32,481 nucleotides of DNA. Origin: Deferrisomatales bacterium. GTDB lineage: Bacteria; Desulfobacterota; Deferrisomatia; Deferrisomatales; Deferrisomataceae. The stretch covers positions 1 to 32,481 of the forward strand of contig JAJRUI010000023.1 in NCBI GenBank assembly GCA_024277875.1, given 5' to 3'. A program made the translations under genes and the position numbers. Position 1 is the first letter of the stretch. Every line of letters begins with the position of its first letter. The notes beneath the pieces are model-generated. The model searched no databases. It saw only the letters and a program-made list of their open reading frames with translations, and was not told the origin of the DNA. This document shows, in pieces, positions 7,677 to 15,566 of this stretch.

Positions 7677-10600
7677 ATGCACCACGCGCGCTTCGTACAC
7701 CTGCACGTCCACACCGAGTACAGCCTGCTGGACGGGGCGATCCGGCTGCCGGATCTGTTCGACAAGGCCCGGGAGCACCGGCTCCCGGCCGTGGCCGTCA
7801 CCGACCACGGCGCCATGTACGGCACGGTGGAGTTCTACAAGGCGGCCCACCAGGCGGGGGTCAAGCCGGTGTTCGGGTGCGAGACCTACATCGCGCCGGG
7901 CTCCAGGTTCGACCGCCGGCCCAATGCCCACGGCGAGACCAACTACCACCTGATCCTGCTGGCCCGGAACCAGGAGGGCTACCGGAACCTGTGCCGGCTG
8001 GTCACCGCAGGCTACACCGAGGGGTTCTACTACAAGCCCCGGATCGACAAGGAGATCCTCCGGGAGCACGCGGCGGGGCTGATCGGCCTGTCCGCGTGCC
8101 TGAAGGGCGAGGTGCCCCGGGCGGTGATGCGGGGGGACCTGGACGCGGCACGGCGCCTGGCCGAGGAGTACGCGGGGATCTTCGGGGAGGGCAACTACTA
8201 CTTCGAACTGATGGAGAACGGGATCCCGGAGCAGCGCCAGGTCAATGAGGCCCTGATCGACCTGGGCAGGAGCATGGGCATTCCTGTGGTGGCCACCAAC
8301 GACTGCCACTACTGCAACCGGGACGACGCCAAGAGCCACGAGGTTCTCGTGTGCATCCAGACCGGCAAGACCCTGGACGACGAGAAACGCATGAAGATGG
8401 CGACGGACGCGTTCTACCTGAAGAGCCCCGAGGAGATGGCCGAGGCGTTCCAGTACTGCCCCGAGGCCGTGTCCGCCACGGTGGAGATCGCCGAACGGTG
8501 CAACGTGGACCTCGACCTGAAGACCCACCACTTCCCGGCCTACGAGACCCCCGAGGGCGAGTCCCTGGCCGACTGCCTGGAACGGCTGGCCCGGGAGGGG
8601 CTCGAGGACCGGCTCGCCGGGTTCGTGTTCGACGGGCCCGAGCACGAGCAACAGGTGCGGGCCCGGTACCGGGAGCGGCTGGAGAGCGAACTCGAGACGA
8701 TCCGCCAGATGGGGTTCCCGGGGTACTTCCTGATCGTGCAGGACTTCATCAACTGGGCCAAGGACCACGGCGTGCCCGTGGGGCCGGGCCGGGGTTCGGC
8801 GGCCGGCAGCCTCGTGGCCTACGCCCTGAAGATCACCGACATCGATCCCATCCCGTACAACCTCCTGTTCGAGCGGTTCCTGAACCCCGAGCGGGTGAGC
8901 ATGCCCGACATCGACGTGGATTTCTGTTTCGAGAACCGGGACAAGGCGATCGAGTATGTCACCGGCAAGTACGGAACGGATCGGGTGGCGCAGATCACCA
9001 CCTTCGGGAAGATGCTGGCCCGGGCCGTGATCCGGGACGTGGGCCGGGTGATGGGGCTGAGCTACGGCGAGGTGGACCGGATCGCCAAGCTCGTGCCGGC
9101 CCGGCTCGGGATCCGGCTCCAGGAGGCCCTGGACGAGGAGCCCCGGCTCCGGGAGGCCATGGACGCCGACCCGCGGATCGCCGAACTCGTGGCCCACGCC
9201 CTCAGGCTCGAGGGCCTGAACCGCCATGCGTCCACCCACGCGGCCGGCGTGGTGATCGGCAACCGGCCCCTGGTGGACTACCTGCCCCTGTACAAGGGGC
9301 AGAACGGCGAGCTGGTGACCCAGTTCGCGATGAAGAGCGTCGAGTCGATCGGGCTGATCAAGTTCGACTTCCTGGGCCTGAAGACCCTCACCGTGATCAC
9401 CGACGCGGTCCGCATCGTCAACCGGGGCCGGCCCGAGGGCGAAAAGCTCGACATCGACCGGATTCCCCTGGACGACCCCGAGACCTACGCGCTTTTGTGC
9501 CGGGGGGAGACCACCGGGGTGTTCCAGCTGGAAAGCTCCGGGATGAAGGAGCTGATGATCCAGCTCAAGCCGGGCACCTTCGAGGAGATCATCGCCCTGG
9601 TGGCCCTGTACCGGCCGGGCCCCCTCAACTCGGGCATGGTGAAGGACTTCGTGCGGCGAAAGCACGGAGAGATTCCGATCGCGTACGACCTGCCCGAACT
9701 CGAGCCGATCCTCAAGGATACCTACGGGATCATCGTGTACCAGGAGCAGGTGATGATGATCGCCCGGGAGCTGGCCGACTACAGCCTGGGCGAGGCCGAC
9801 ATCCTGCGCCGGGCCATGGGCAAGAAGAACCCCGACGAGATGGCCCGGCAGAAGACCCGGTTCCTGGAGGGGACGAAAAAGAAGGGGATCGACCCGGCCA
9901 CGGCAGAGAAGATCTTCAACCTGATGGCCCAGTTCGCCGAGTACGGGTTCAACAAGTCCCACAGCGCCGCGTACGCCCTGGTGGCGTACCAGACCGCCTA
10001 CCTGAAGGCCCATCATCCGGTGGCGTTCATGGCCGCCCTGCTCACGAACGACCGGGCGAACACGGACAAGGTGGTCAAGGACATCGCCGAGTGCCGGGAG
10101 ATGGGGATCCCGGTGCTCCCGCCGGACGTGAACGAGTCGGACCTGCACTTCACGGTGGTGGGCGACGCGATCCGGTTCGGCCTGGCCGCGGTCAAAAACG
10201 TGGGTGAGTCCGCCCTGGAGAGCGTGCTGGCGGCCCGGCTCGACGGCGGGCCGTTCCGGGGCCTGCTGGACTTCTGCCAGCGGGTGGACCTGCACAAGGT
10301 CAACCGCAAGGTGGTGGAGAGCCTGATCCTGTGCGGCGCGTTCGACTCCCTGGGGGGCAACCGGGCCCAGTACCTGGCCTACCTGGACCGGGCCCTTGAG
10401 CGGGCCGTGTCGGTCCAGCGGGACCGGGCCCGGGGCCAGACCAACCTGCTCGACCTGGTGTCCGGCGCCGGCGGCGGGGCGGGGGACGCCGTGGACGAGT
10501 TGCCCGACGTGGCCGACCTGCCCGGGGGCGAGCGGCTCCGGGCCGAGAAAGAGGTGCTCGGCATGTACCTGTCGGGCCACCCCCTGGGCCAGTGGGCCGA

Positions 10601-11162
10601 CCTGCTCGAGACCTACACCGACGGCCCCCTGGTGGACCTCAAGGACCGGCCGGACGGCGCCGCGGTGACCGTGGGCGGCATGGTGGCGGGGTTCAAGGCC
10701 CACGTCACCCGCACGGGCAACCGGATGGCGTTCGTCACCCTGGAGGACCTGGGCGGCATGGTCGACGTGGTGGTGTTCGCCGACCTGTTCGCCCGGTGCG
10801 AGCCGGTGCTCAAGCCGGATGCGGCCCTGGTCGTCCGGGGCCGGCTCGAGAAGGGGGAGGAGTCGGCCAAGATCCTGGCCGAAGAGGTGCTCCCCCTGGA
10901 GGCGGCCCCGGAGCGCCTGACCAGCGCCGTGCACATCGAGGTGAACGGGGCTCTCCACGGCCGGGAGGACCTGGAAGCCCTGCGCCGGCTCCTGGGGGCG
11001 TCCGAGCACCGGGGCGACACCCCGGCGTTCGTCCACATCCTGGTGCCCCAGACGGCCGACGTGGTGATCCGCCTGCCGTCGTCCCTGGGCCTGCGTGCGA
11101 GCCCCGACCTGAAGGCCGCGGTGCGCCGCCTGATCGGCGCGGACGTGGTGCGGTTCCGGTGA
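7677..11162 (+). CDS. dnaE: DNA polymerase III alpha subunit (replicative polymerase)
   Basis: A 1161-residue C-family polymerase, the catalytic subunit of the replicative holoenzyme. The N-terminal PHP domain begins FVHLHVHTEYSLLDGAIR and contains VTDHGAMYG. The palm carries the catalytic aspartates D411 and D413 in PDIDVDF and D564 in IKFDFLGLKTLT. GPGRGSAAGSL precedes the active site, and the finger region has the YQEQVMMIA and GFNKSHSAAYALVAYQTAYLKAH segments. A helix-hairpin-helix region leads to QTNLLDL (921-927), the likely beta-clamp binding motif, and then an OB-fold region (VTVGGMVAGFKAHVTRTGNRMAFVTLED). Length matches E. coli DnaE (1160). I chose ATG 7677 (MHHARFVHLHVH); a TTG at 7653 would start inside the heptamer repeat. 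Confidence 0.97.
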   Translation: MHHARFVHLHVHTEYSLLDGAIRLPDLFDKAREHRLPAVAVTDHGAMYGTVEFYKAAHQAGVKPVFGCETYIAPGSRFDRRPNAHGETNYHLILLARNQEGYRNLCRLVTAGYTEGFYYKPRIDKEILREHAAGLIGLSACLKGEVPRAVMRGDLDAARRLAEEYAGIFGEGNYYFELMENGIPEQRQVNEALIDLGRSMGIPVVATNDCHYCNRDDAKSHEVLVCIQTGKTLDDEKRMKMATDAFYLKSPEEMAEAFQYCPEAVSATVEIAERCNVDLDLKTHHFPAYETPEGESLADCLERLAREGLEDRLAGFVFDGPEHEQQVRARYRERLESELETIRQMGFPGYFLIVQDFINWAKDHGVPVGPGRGSAAGSLVAYALKITDIDPIPYNLLFERFLNPERVSMPDIDVDFCFENRDKAIEYVTGKYGTDRVAQITTFGKMLARAVIRDVGRVMGLSYGEVDRIAKLVPARLGIRLQEALDEEPRLREAMDADPRIAELVAHALRLEGLNRHASTHAAGVVIGNRPLVDYLPLYKGQNGELVTQFAMKSVESIGLIKFDFLGLKTLTVITDAVRIVNRGRPEGEKLDIDRIPLDDPETYALLCRGETTGVFQLESSGMKELMIQLKPGTFEEIIALVALYRPGPLNSGMVKDFVRRKHGEIPIAYDLPELEPILKDTYGIIVYQEQVMMIARELADYSLGEADILRRAMGKKNPDEMARQKTRFLEGTKKKGIDPATAEKIFNLMAQFAEYGFNKSHSAAYALVAYQTAYLKAHHPVAFMAALLTNDRANTDKVVKDIAECREMGIPVLPPDVNESDLHFTVVGDAIRFGLAAVKNVGESALESVLAARLDGGPFRGLLDFCQRVDLHKVNRKVVESLILCGAFDSLGGNRAQYLAYLDRALERAVSVQRDRARGQTNLLDLVSGAGGGAGDAVDELPDVADLPGGERLRAEKEVLGMYLSGHPLGQWADLLETYTDGPLVDLKDRPDGAAVTVGGMVAGFKAHVTRTGNRMAFVTLEDLGGMVDVVVFADLFARCEPVLKPDAALVVRGRLEKGEESAKILAEEVLPLEAAPERLTSAVHIEVNGALHGREDLEALRRLLGASEHRGDTPAFVHILVPQTADVVIRLPSSLGLRASPDLKAAVRRLIGADVVRFR

Positions 11163-11193
11163 GGCCGCTGTGGCGGCCCCACCGGGCGCGCCG

Positions 11194-11940
11194 TCAGAAG
11201 TGGAGCCCGGCGGCCAGGTACGGACCGGCCTGGACGTAGTCGAGCACCAGGCCGGCCTCGTCCACGTCGAGCTGGAAGTACCGGTACCCGCCCGCGATCT
11301 CCACGAACGGGAATACCGTGAGCACGAGTTCCCCGTAGGCCTCCACCGCCCGGTTTCCGCTGTACGCGATGCCCGCACCCCGGGCGCGCAGCTGGAGGAT
11401 GTCGGCCAGCAGGCCCACGTGGAGCCCGAGCCCGACCAGCGGGACCGGCAGCTGGAACGACTCGGTCTCCTCGAGCCCCGAGGTCTCCTCCTTCAGGCGC
11501 ACCTCGCCGTCCAGGTACTTGAGCTGGACCAGGGGGCCCACGGAAAACCCGGCCAGGACGTTCTCCAGGTCCAGCAGGTCGAACTGGTACGCCAGGTCGA
11601 GGGCGGTGTACTCCAGCGACGTCTTGGTCTTGCCGTTGAACGTGGAGCCCCCGAACGACACGCCGCTCAGGGCCTTGCTGCCCGAATAGTCCACGCGCTG
11701 GGCCCCGAACGTGAGGTGGTGGCGCCCGATCCACAACCACGCGTCCACGAACGGCACATACTCGTCGTCGATGCCCAGGTCGTCGTCCAGGGCCAGGGTG
11801 TCGCCGTCCACGCCGTTGTCCAGGCGCACGTCGCCCGACAGGACCGGGGCCCACACCGCGGCCCGGGCGCCCACCTCGAACGCGGCAGCCGGCGTGGACA
11901 GGAAAAGGAGCAGGGCGGGCAACGCGATCCACCGTTTCAT
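11194..11940 (-). CDS. Predicted outer-membrane beta-barrel protein
   Basis: A 248-residue protein with a clear Sec signal peptide: MKRW, hydrophobic core ALLLFLSTP, cleavage predicted after AAA at residue 20. The mature part alternates hydrophobic and polar residues in strand-like stretches and ends AAGLHF, the terminal aromatic typical of BAM-inserted barrels. I place the start at ATG 11938-11940 because it has AGGAGG a few bases upstream and directly precedes the signal peptide; a longer frame exists but adds Arg/Pro-rich residues. The family is not recognised; it resembles small 8-10-strand barrels of unknown function. It is transcribed divergently from the CheX-like gene across the multi-hairpin element. 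Confidence 0.72.
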   Translation of the reverse strand: MKRWIALPALLLFLSTPAAAFEVGARAAVWAPVLSGDVRLDNGVDGDTLALDDDLGIDDEYVPFVDAWLWIGRHHLTFGAQRVDYSGSKALSGVSFGGSTFNGKTKTSLEYTALDLAYQFDLLDLENVLAGFSVGPLVQLKYLDGEVRLKEETSGLEETESFQLPVPLVGLGLHVGLLADILQLRARGAGIAYSGNRAVEAYGELVLTVFPFVEIAGGYRYFQLDVDEAGLVLDYVQAGPYLAAGLHF

Positions 11941-12024
11941 GGGTCCTCCTTCCGTCGGGTCTGGGGGTGTTGCCGGCCGGGCCCGGCGCGTGGTGCGGCC
12001 GGGCGCCCGTCCGGGTGTCTCCAT

Positions 12025-12258
12025 CTAGCAGGATGCTGAAAAACCCCGTCCATGGGTTTTTCAGCCACGGCCTCTCGGGGACGGCCCCGTGACTCGCCCC
12101 ATCCATGGGGCTCGCCCGTTGGGCGTTTCTGTGAAACGTCCGATTCCGCTGTCCTGCGGAATCGTCGAGGTCTTTCAAGTCACTTGGGTTTTCAACCCTT
12201 GTGATTTGGCACCCCCTCCGTGGGGTGCGCGCAGGCCGCTTTTTCTGCGGCCTGCTAG
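12025..12258 (+). repeat. Multi-hairpin dispersed element, copy A
   Basis: Nine hairpins are packed into 234 bp: 12036-12064 (11-bp stem, loop CGTCCAT); 12076-12089; 12096-12111; 12113-12125; 12124-12138; 12141-12164 (9-bp stem); 12186-12198; 12209-12228 (7-bp stem GCACCCC/GGGGTGC); and 12231-12255 (9-bp stem, loop TTTTTCT). The ends are inverted repeats CTAGCAGG (12025-12032) and CCTGCTAG (12251-12258). A linear motif TTGTGATTTGGC lies at 12199-12210. Both flanks and several stems recur, inverted, at 28821-28980. The first hairpin, A5-C...G-T5, could act as a bidirectional terminator. It occupies the 445-bp divergent gap between the barrel and CheX-like genes; no ORF in it looks real. Confidence 0.88.
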
Positions 12259-12385
12259 CCTCTCATCGGCCGCAACGCCGGGTTCCATGACCGCTGGACG
12301 GACCGTCTCATGTCTCCCCCCGAAGCGGCCGATACGCGGCCCCGTGGGGGGGACGGTTCCGAAACCCGTTGCGATGAGGTGGCCG

Positions 12386-12883
12386 ATGGCACTGCTGGAC
12401 CTGGACGAGAAACTCCTCGAGATCGTGATCCGCAGCACCGAGGCGGGGCTGCAGATGGCCGGGGTGAAGCCCAACGCGGTGGGCTACTCCCTGATCGCGC
12501 CCCGGCCCCAGCAGATCGCGGTGGTCGTGGGTCTGGTGGGGCGCCGCAACGGCACCGTGACCCTGGGCCTGTCCGAGATGGCGGTGCTGCACCTGGCCAA
12601 CCAGTTCCTCCAGGCCGAGCTGGACAGCCTGACCCACGAAGCCTACGACGCGGTGGGCGAGGTGGTCAACATCGTGGCCGGCCGCCTCAAGGGCGAACTC
12701 GGCAGCGAGGACTACGGGATCACGAGCATCTCGTGCCCGTCCATCGTTGTGGGCGGGGACTACCGGATGTACCAGTTCCGGGGGTTCCAGACGGTGTCCG
12801 TGGAGTTCGAACTCGACGGCCTGCCGATGATGTTCCTGCGGGACCGGCTGTTCAGCACCACCCTGTCCCTGAGCCGGGGCTAG
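12386..12883 (+). CDS. CheX-like (CheC/CheX/FliY phosphatase fold) protein
   Basis: A 165-residue protein with one recognisable motif, AYDAVGEVVNIVAGRLKGEL. This matches the helix of CheX/CheC phosphatases that carries the E-x-x-N catalytic pair, here E92 and N95. In that family the pair removes phosphate from CheY-type receivers. The C-terminal half (SISCPSIVVGGDYRMYQFRG to VEFELDGLPMMF) fits the family's sheet region. ATG 12386 has GAGG at 12376-12379; ATG 12374 is an alternative. No chemotaxis or response-regulator gene adjoins it, so its partner is unknown. It ends in a CTAG that also supplies the stop of the convergent phosphomannomutase gene. Family assignment is likely, not certain. 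Confidence 0.65.
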   Translation: MALLDLDEKLLEIVIRSTEAGLQMAGVKPNAVGYSLIAPRPQQIAVVVGLVGRRNGTVTLGLSEMAVLHLANQFLQAELDSLTHEAYDAVGEVVNIVAGRLKGELGSEDYGITSISCPSIVVGGDYRMYQFRGFQTVSVEFELDGLPMMFLRDRLFSTTLSLSRG

Positions 12884-14373
12884 GGCCGCCACCCCTCCAT
12901 CACCCCGAGGCACGCCTCGAGCAGTTCGGCCGCCCGGGTCTCGGAGTCCGCCTCCACGTAGCACCGGAACTCGGGGGCGTTGCCCGACGGCCGCAGGTGC
13001 ACGATCTCCCCGCTGTCCCAGGACACCCGGAGGCCGTCCGTGGTGTCCACGCCGGCCACCCTGCCGCACAGCCGGCCAAACGCCGCCTCCAGGGCCGGGG
13101 CGCCCCCGGCTGCCAGGGCCTCGACCCGGGCCCGGCTGGCCTCGGTGGGGAACTCCCGGAGCCGGCCGCTGGCCGTGAACCGGCGCGGGAGTTCGGCCAG
13201 CAGCCGGCCCACCCCGACGCCCTGGCGGGCCGCCCGGAGCAGCACGGCCAGGATCACCACCATTGCGTCCCGGGTGGGCAGGGGCGGCAGCACCCGGCCC
13301 TCCACCGTGCACGGCGTCTGGATGAGGAACCCGCCGTTGGCCTCGTAGCCCACGACCCGGGCGCCGTCCCCGGCTGCCCCGGCCATGCCGGCGATCACGT
13401 AGGGCGACCCGATCCGGGTGCGCACCACCCGCCGGAACCACCCGCACCGCTCCACCGCGGCGTTGCAGCTGACCGGCGCGACCACCACGTCCGCGCCCAG
13501 CTGGCGGGCCGTCAGGATCCCGGCCACGTCCCCCCGCAGCCACTTGCCGGTCTCGTCCGCCACCAGGGGCCGGTCGCTGTCCCCGTCGGCCGACACGAGG
13601 GCGTGCAGCCGGTGCTGCCGGGTCCACCGGCGGGCCAGGTCCACGTCTTCCGGGCGGATCGCCTCGGTGTCCACCGGGACGAACCGGTCCGACCAGCCCA
13701 GCGACACCACCTGGGCGCCGAACCCCTCGAGCAGTTCGGGGAGCAGGTCCCGGGCCACGGCCGAGTGCTGGTACACCCCGATCCGTCTGCCCTCCAGGAA
13801 CCCGGCCGGAAACGCGTCCCGGTACCGGGCCAGGTACCGCCGGACCGCCTCCGGGTCTGCCGGGCCCAGGTCCGGGGCCTGCCCGTCGGCCAGGGCGCCG
13901 TCCGGACCGAACCGGCCGGCCGGTATCTCGACCCGCTGGGCGCGGATCGCGGCCTCGTCCTCCTTGAGGATCTCCCCTTCGGGCCGGGTGTACTTGATCC
14001 CGTTTCGGTCCTCGGGGATGTGGCTGCCGGTGACCATCACCGTGGGGATCCGCTCCCCGATCCCGTAGAGCGCGAGCGCCGGGGACGGCAGCCGGCCGCA
14101 GTACACGGGCACGCAGCCCCGGTCGCCCACCGCCGCCGCGACGGCCCGGAGGATGCGCGGGGTGCTCGGCCTCAGGTCCCCGCCCAGGGCCACCCGGCGG
14201 CCCGCAGGCAGGCCTCCCGCCGCGTCCAGGTGCTGGAGGAACGCCGCGGTGTACGCGTAGCACACGAGGTCGGTCATGTGGTCGGCCAGGCCCCGGGCGC
14301 CGCTGGTGCCGAACTTCACGCCGGTGCGCTCCATCAGGGTGTCGATCGCGATCGTGGTGTGTCGGTCGGGCAT
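12880..14373 (-). CDS. Phosphomannomutase / phosphoglucomutase family protein
   Basis: A 497-residue alpha-D-phosphohexomutase that interconverts hexose 1- and 6-phosphates, supplying GDP-mannose or glucose-1-phosphate for polysaccharide. In order it has the N-terminal KFGTSGARGL substrate loop, the phosphoserine motif VTGSHIPEDRNGIKY (S117), the metal loop DGDSDR (263-268), the sugar-specificity loop GYEANGGF, and the C-terminal phosphate loop RPSGNAPEFR. All four active-site loops are intact. The TGSH form of the serine motif and the specificity loop leave mannose versus glucose undecided, though overall it resembles bacterial phosphomannomutases. Its last bases overlap the CheX-like stop by 4 bp (CTAG). 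Confidence 0.85.
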   Translation of the reverse strand: MPDRHTTIAIDTLMERTGVKFGTSGARGLADHMTDLVCYAYTAAFLQHLDAAGGLPAGRRVALGGDLRPSTPRILRAVAAAVGDRGCVPVYCGRLPSPALALYGIGERIPTVMVTGSHIPEDRNGIKYTRPEGEILKEDEAAIRAQRVEIPAGRFGPDGALADGQAPDLGPADPEAVRRYLARYRDAFPAGFLEGRRIGVYQHSAVARDLLPELLEGFGAQVVSLGWSDRFVPVDTEAIRPEDVDLARRWTRQHRLHALVSADGDSDRPLVADETGKWLRGDVAGILTARQLGADVVVAPVSCNAAVERCGWFRRVVRTRIGSPYVIAGMAGAAGDGARVVGYEANGGFLIQTPCTVEGRVLPPLPTRDAMVVILAVLLRAARQGVGVGRLLAELPRRFTASGRLREFPTEASRARVEALAAGGAPALEAAFGRLCGRVAGVDTTDGLRVSWDSGEIVHLRPSGNAPEFRCYVEADSETRAAELLEACLGVMEGWRP

Positions 14374-14449
14374 GTCCGCTGCTCCGGAAAGCGTGTCGGG
14401 TCCGGCGCCTATCCATGGGGCCTCCCGCGCCGGATGTCAAGGACCGTTG

Positions 14450-14478
14450 TTGACCCGGGGCCCCCGGCTCCGTACCCT
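14450..14478 (+). promoter_or_regulatory. Sigma-70-type promoter for rlmM, possibly giving a leaderless mRNA
   Basis: TTGACC (14450-14455), a 17-bp spacer and TACCCT (14473-14478). The predicted start site, 6-8 bases past the -10, falls at about 14485, essentially on the ATG at 14486. No Shine-Dalgarno sequence precedes that ATG, which fits leaderless initiation. Confidence 0.5.
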
Positions 14479-14485
14479 CGCTGCC

Positions 14486-15559
14486 ATGGCGACGATCGAA
14501 CCCATGGACGGGCTGTTCCTGTACTGCCGGCCCGGTTTCGAGGCCCCGTGCGCCGAAGAGGCGGCCCGGTGGGTCCGGACCCGGGGCGGGGCGGTTGACT
14601 GCACGGCCCGGGCCCGGTCCGGGTACGTGCTGGCCGCCAACCGGGCCGGCACGCCCGTGCCCGTGCCCGGCTTCCGGGATCTGGTGTTCACCCGGCACGG
14701 GTTCCGGGCCGTGGCCCGGGTGTCCGGCGGACCGGTGGACGCGGCGGGTCTCGTCTGGGCCGCCCGGCCGAGCCCGGGGGACGGGTGGTGGGTGGGGGCT
14801 CCGGACTCGGACGCGGGCCGCCCGCTCTGGTCCCGGGCCGCGGCCCTGGCGCGGCAGCTGGGGGCAACGGCGCGGGCACGGCGCCGCCGGTTCCACGCGG
14901 CGCTCCTGGGGCCGGAAGAGGCGGTCGTCGGGGTGGGGGATCCCCGGCTGGACGGGCCGTGGCCCATGGGGATCCCCCGGCTCCGGCTGCCTGCCGGCGC
15001 GCCGAGCCGGTCGGCCCGGAAGCTCGAGGAGGCGCTCCTGGTGCTCCTGGACGGCCGGGAGCGGGACCGGTACCTGAAACCGGGCGCGACAGCGGTGGAC
15101 CTGGGGGCCGCGCCAGGGGGGTGGTCGTGGCTCCTGGCCCGCCGGGGCGTGGTGGTGACCGCGGTGGACAACGGCCCCCTGGCCCCGGCCGCCCTGGATA
15201 CCGGCCTGGTGGAGCCGGCCCGGGCGGACGGGTTCACCTTTCGGCCGCCGCGGCCGGTGGCCTGGCTGGTGTGCGACATGGTGGCGGCGCCGGCCCGGGT
15301 GGCCAAGCTGGTGGGGGTGTGGCTGGGGACCGGCCGGTGCGCCCGGGCCTTGTGGAACTGGAAACTGCCGGGCCGGGATCCCCTGGCCGAACTCGGCCGG
15401 GCGCGGGCCGCCCTAGCGCGTGAACTGGCCCGCCACTGGTCGGACGCCGCGGTGCGGGTGAAGCACCTGTACCACGACCGGGCCGAGGTCACGGCCTACG
15501 CCGAGCGCCGGGGGCGGGCTCGGAAGCCCGCTCCCCGAAACCGGCGCCGCCGCCGGTGA
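14486..15559 (+). CDS. rlmM: 23S rRNA 2'-O-ribose methyltransferase RlmM-like
   Basis: A 357-residue protein resembling RlmM, which 2'-O-methylates C2498 (E. coli numbering) of 23S rRNA with SAM. It begins with the family pattern LFLYCRPGFEAPCAEEA, continues through a THUMP-like N-terminal region, and then shows SRSARKLEEALLVLLDG. The Rossmann methyltransferase has SAM motif DLGAAPGGWSW starting at D205, then VTAVDNGPL, VAWLVCDMV and WNWKLPG. The tail is very basic. E. coli RlmM is 366 residues. The start could be ATG 14486 or ATG 14504 (MDGLFLYC), which aligns better with E. coli. I favour 14486 because the promoter would place the transcript start there. The gene is monocistronic, convergent with the sensor gene. 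Confidence 0.85.
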   Translation: MATIEPMDGLFLYCRPGFEAPCAEEAARWVRTRGGAVDCTARARSGYVLAANRAGTPVPVPGFRDLVFTRHGFRAVARVSGGPVDAAGLVWAARPSPGDGWWVGAPDSDAGRPLWSRAAALARQLGATARARRRRFHAALLGPEEAVVGVGDPRLDGPWPMGIPRLRLPAGAPSRSARKLEEALLVLLDGRERDRYLKPGATAVDLGAAPGGWSWLLARRGVVVTAVDNGPLAPAALDTGLVEPARADGFTFRPPRPVAWLVCDMVAAPARVAKLVGVWLGTGRCARALWNWKLPGRDPLAELGRARAALARELARHWSDAAVRVKHLYHDRAEVTAYAERRGRARKPAPRNRRRRR

Positions 15560-15566
15560 CGCCCGT

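Noticed and set aside
7524..11378. A 1284-codon open frame on the minus strand across dnaE, and many similarly long antisense frames elsewhere
   Set aside because: The translation is low-complexity Gly/Pro/Arg/His-rich with no domain. Long antisense frames are expected in very GC-rich DNA opposite real genes.
12025..12258. Integron attC site or riboswitch
   Set aside because: No attC core sites (RYYYAAC/GTTRRRY) flank the element, no integrase or cassette is present, and copies lie in both orientations next to unrelated genes, which does not suit a metabolite riboswitch.
12089..12385. N-terminal extension of the CheX-like protein back to 12089
   Set aside because: The extra residues are translated from the hairpin element and look non-coding. 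ATG 12386 has a ribosome site and starts the conserved region.
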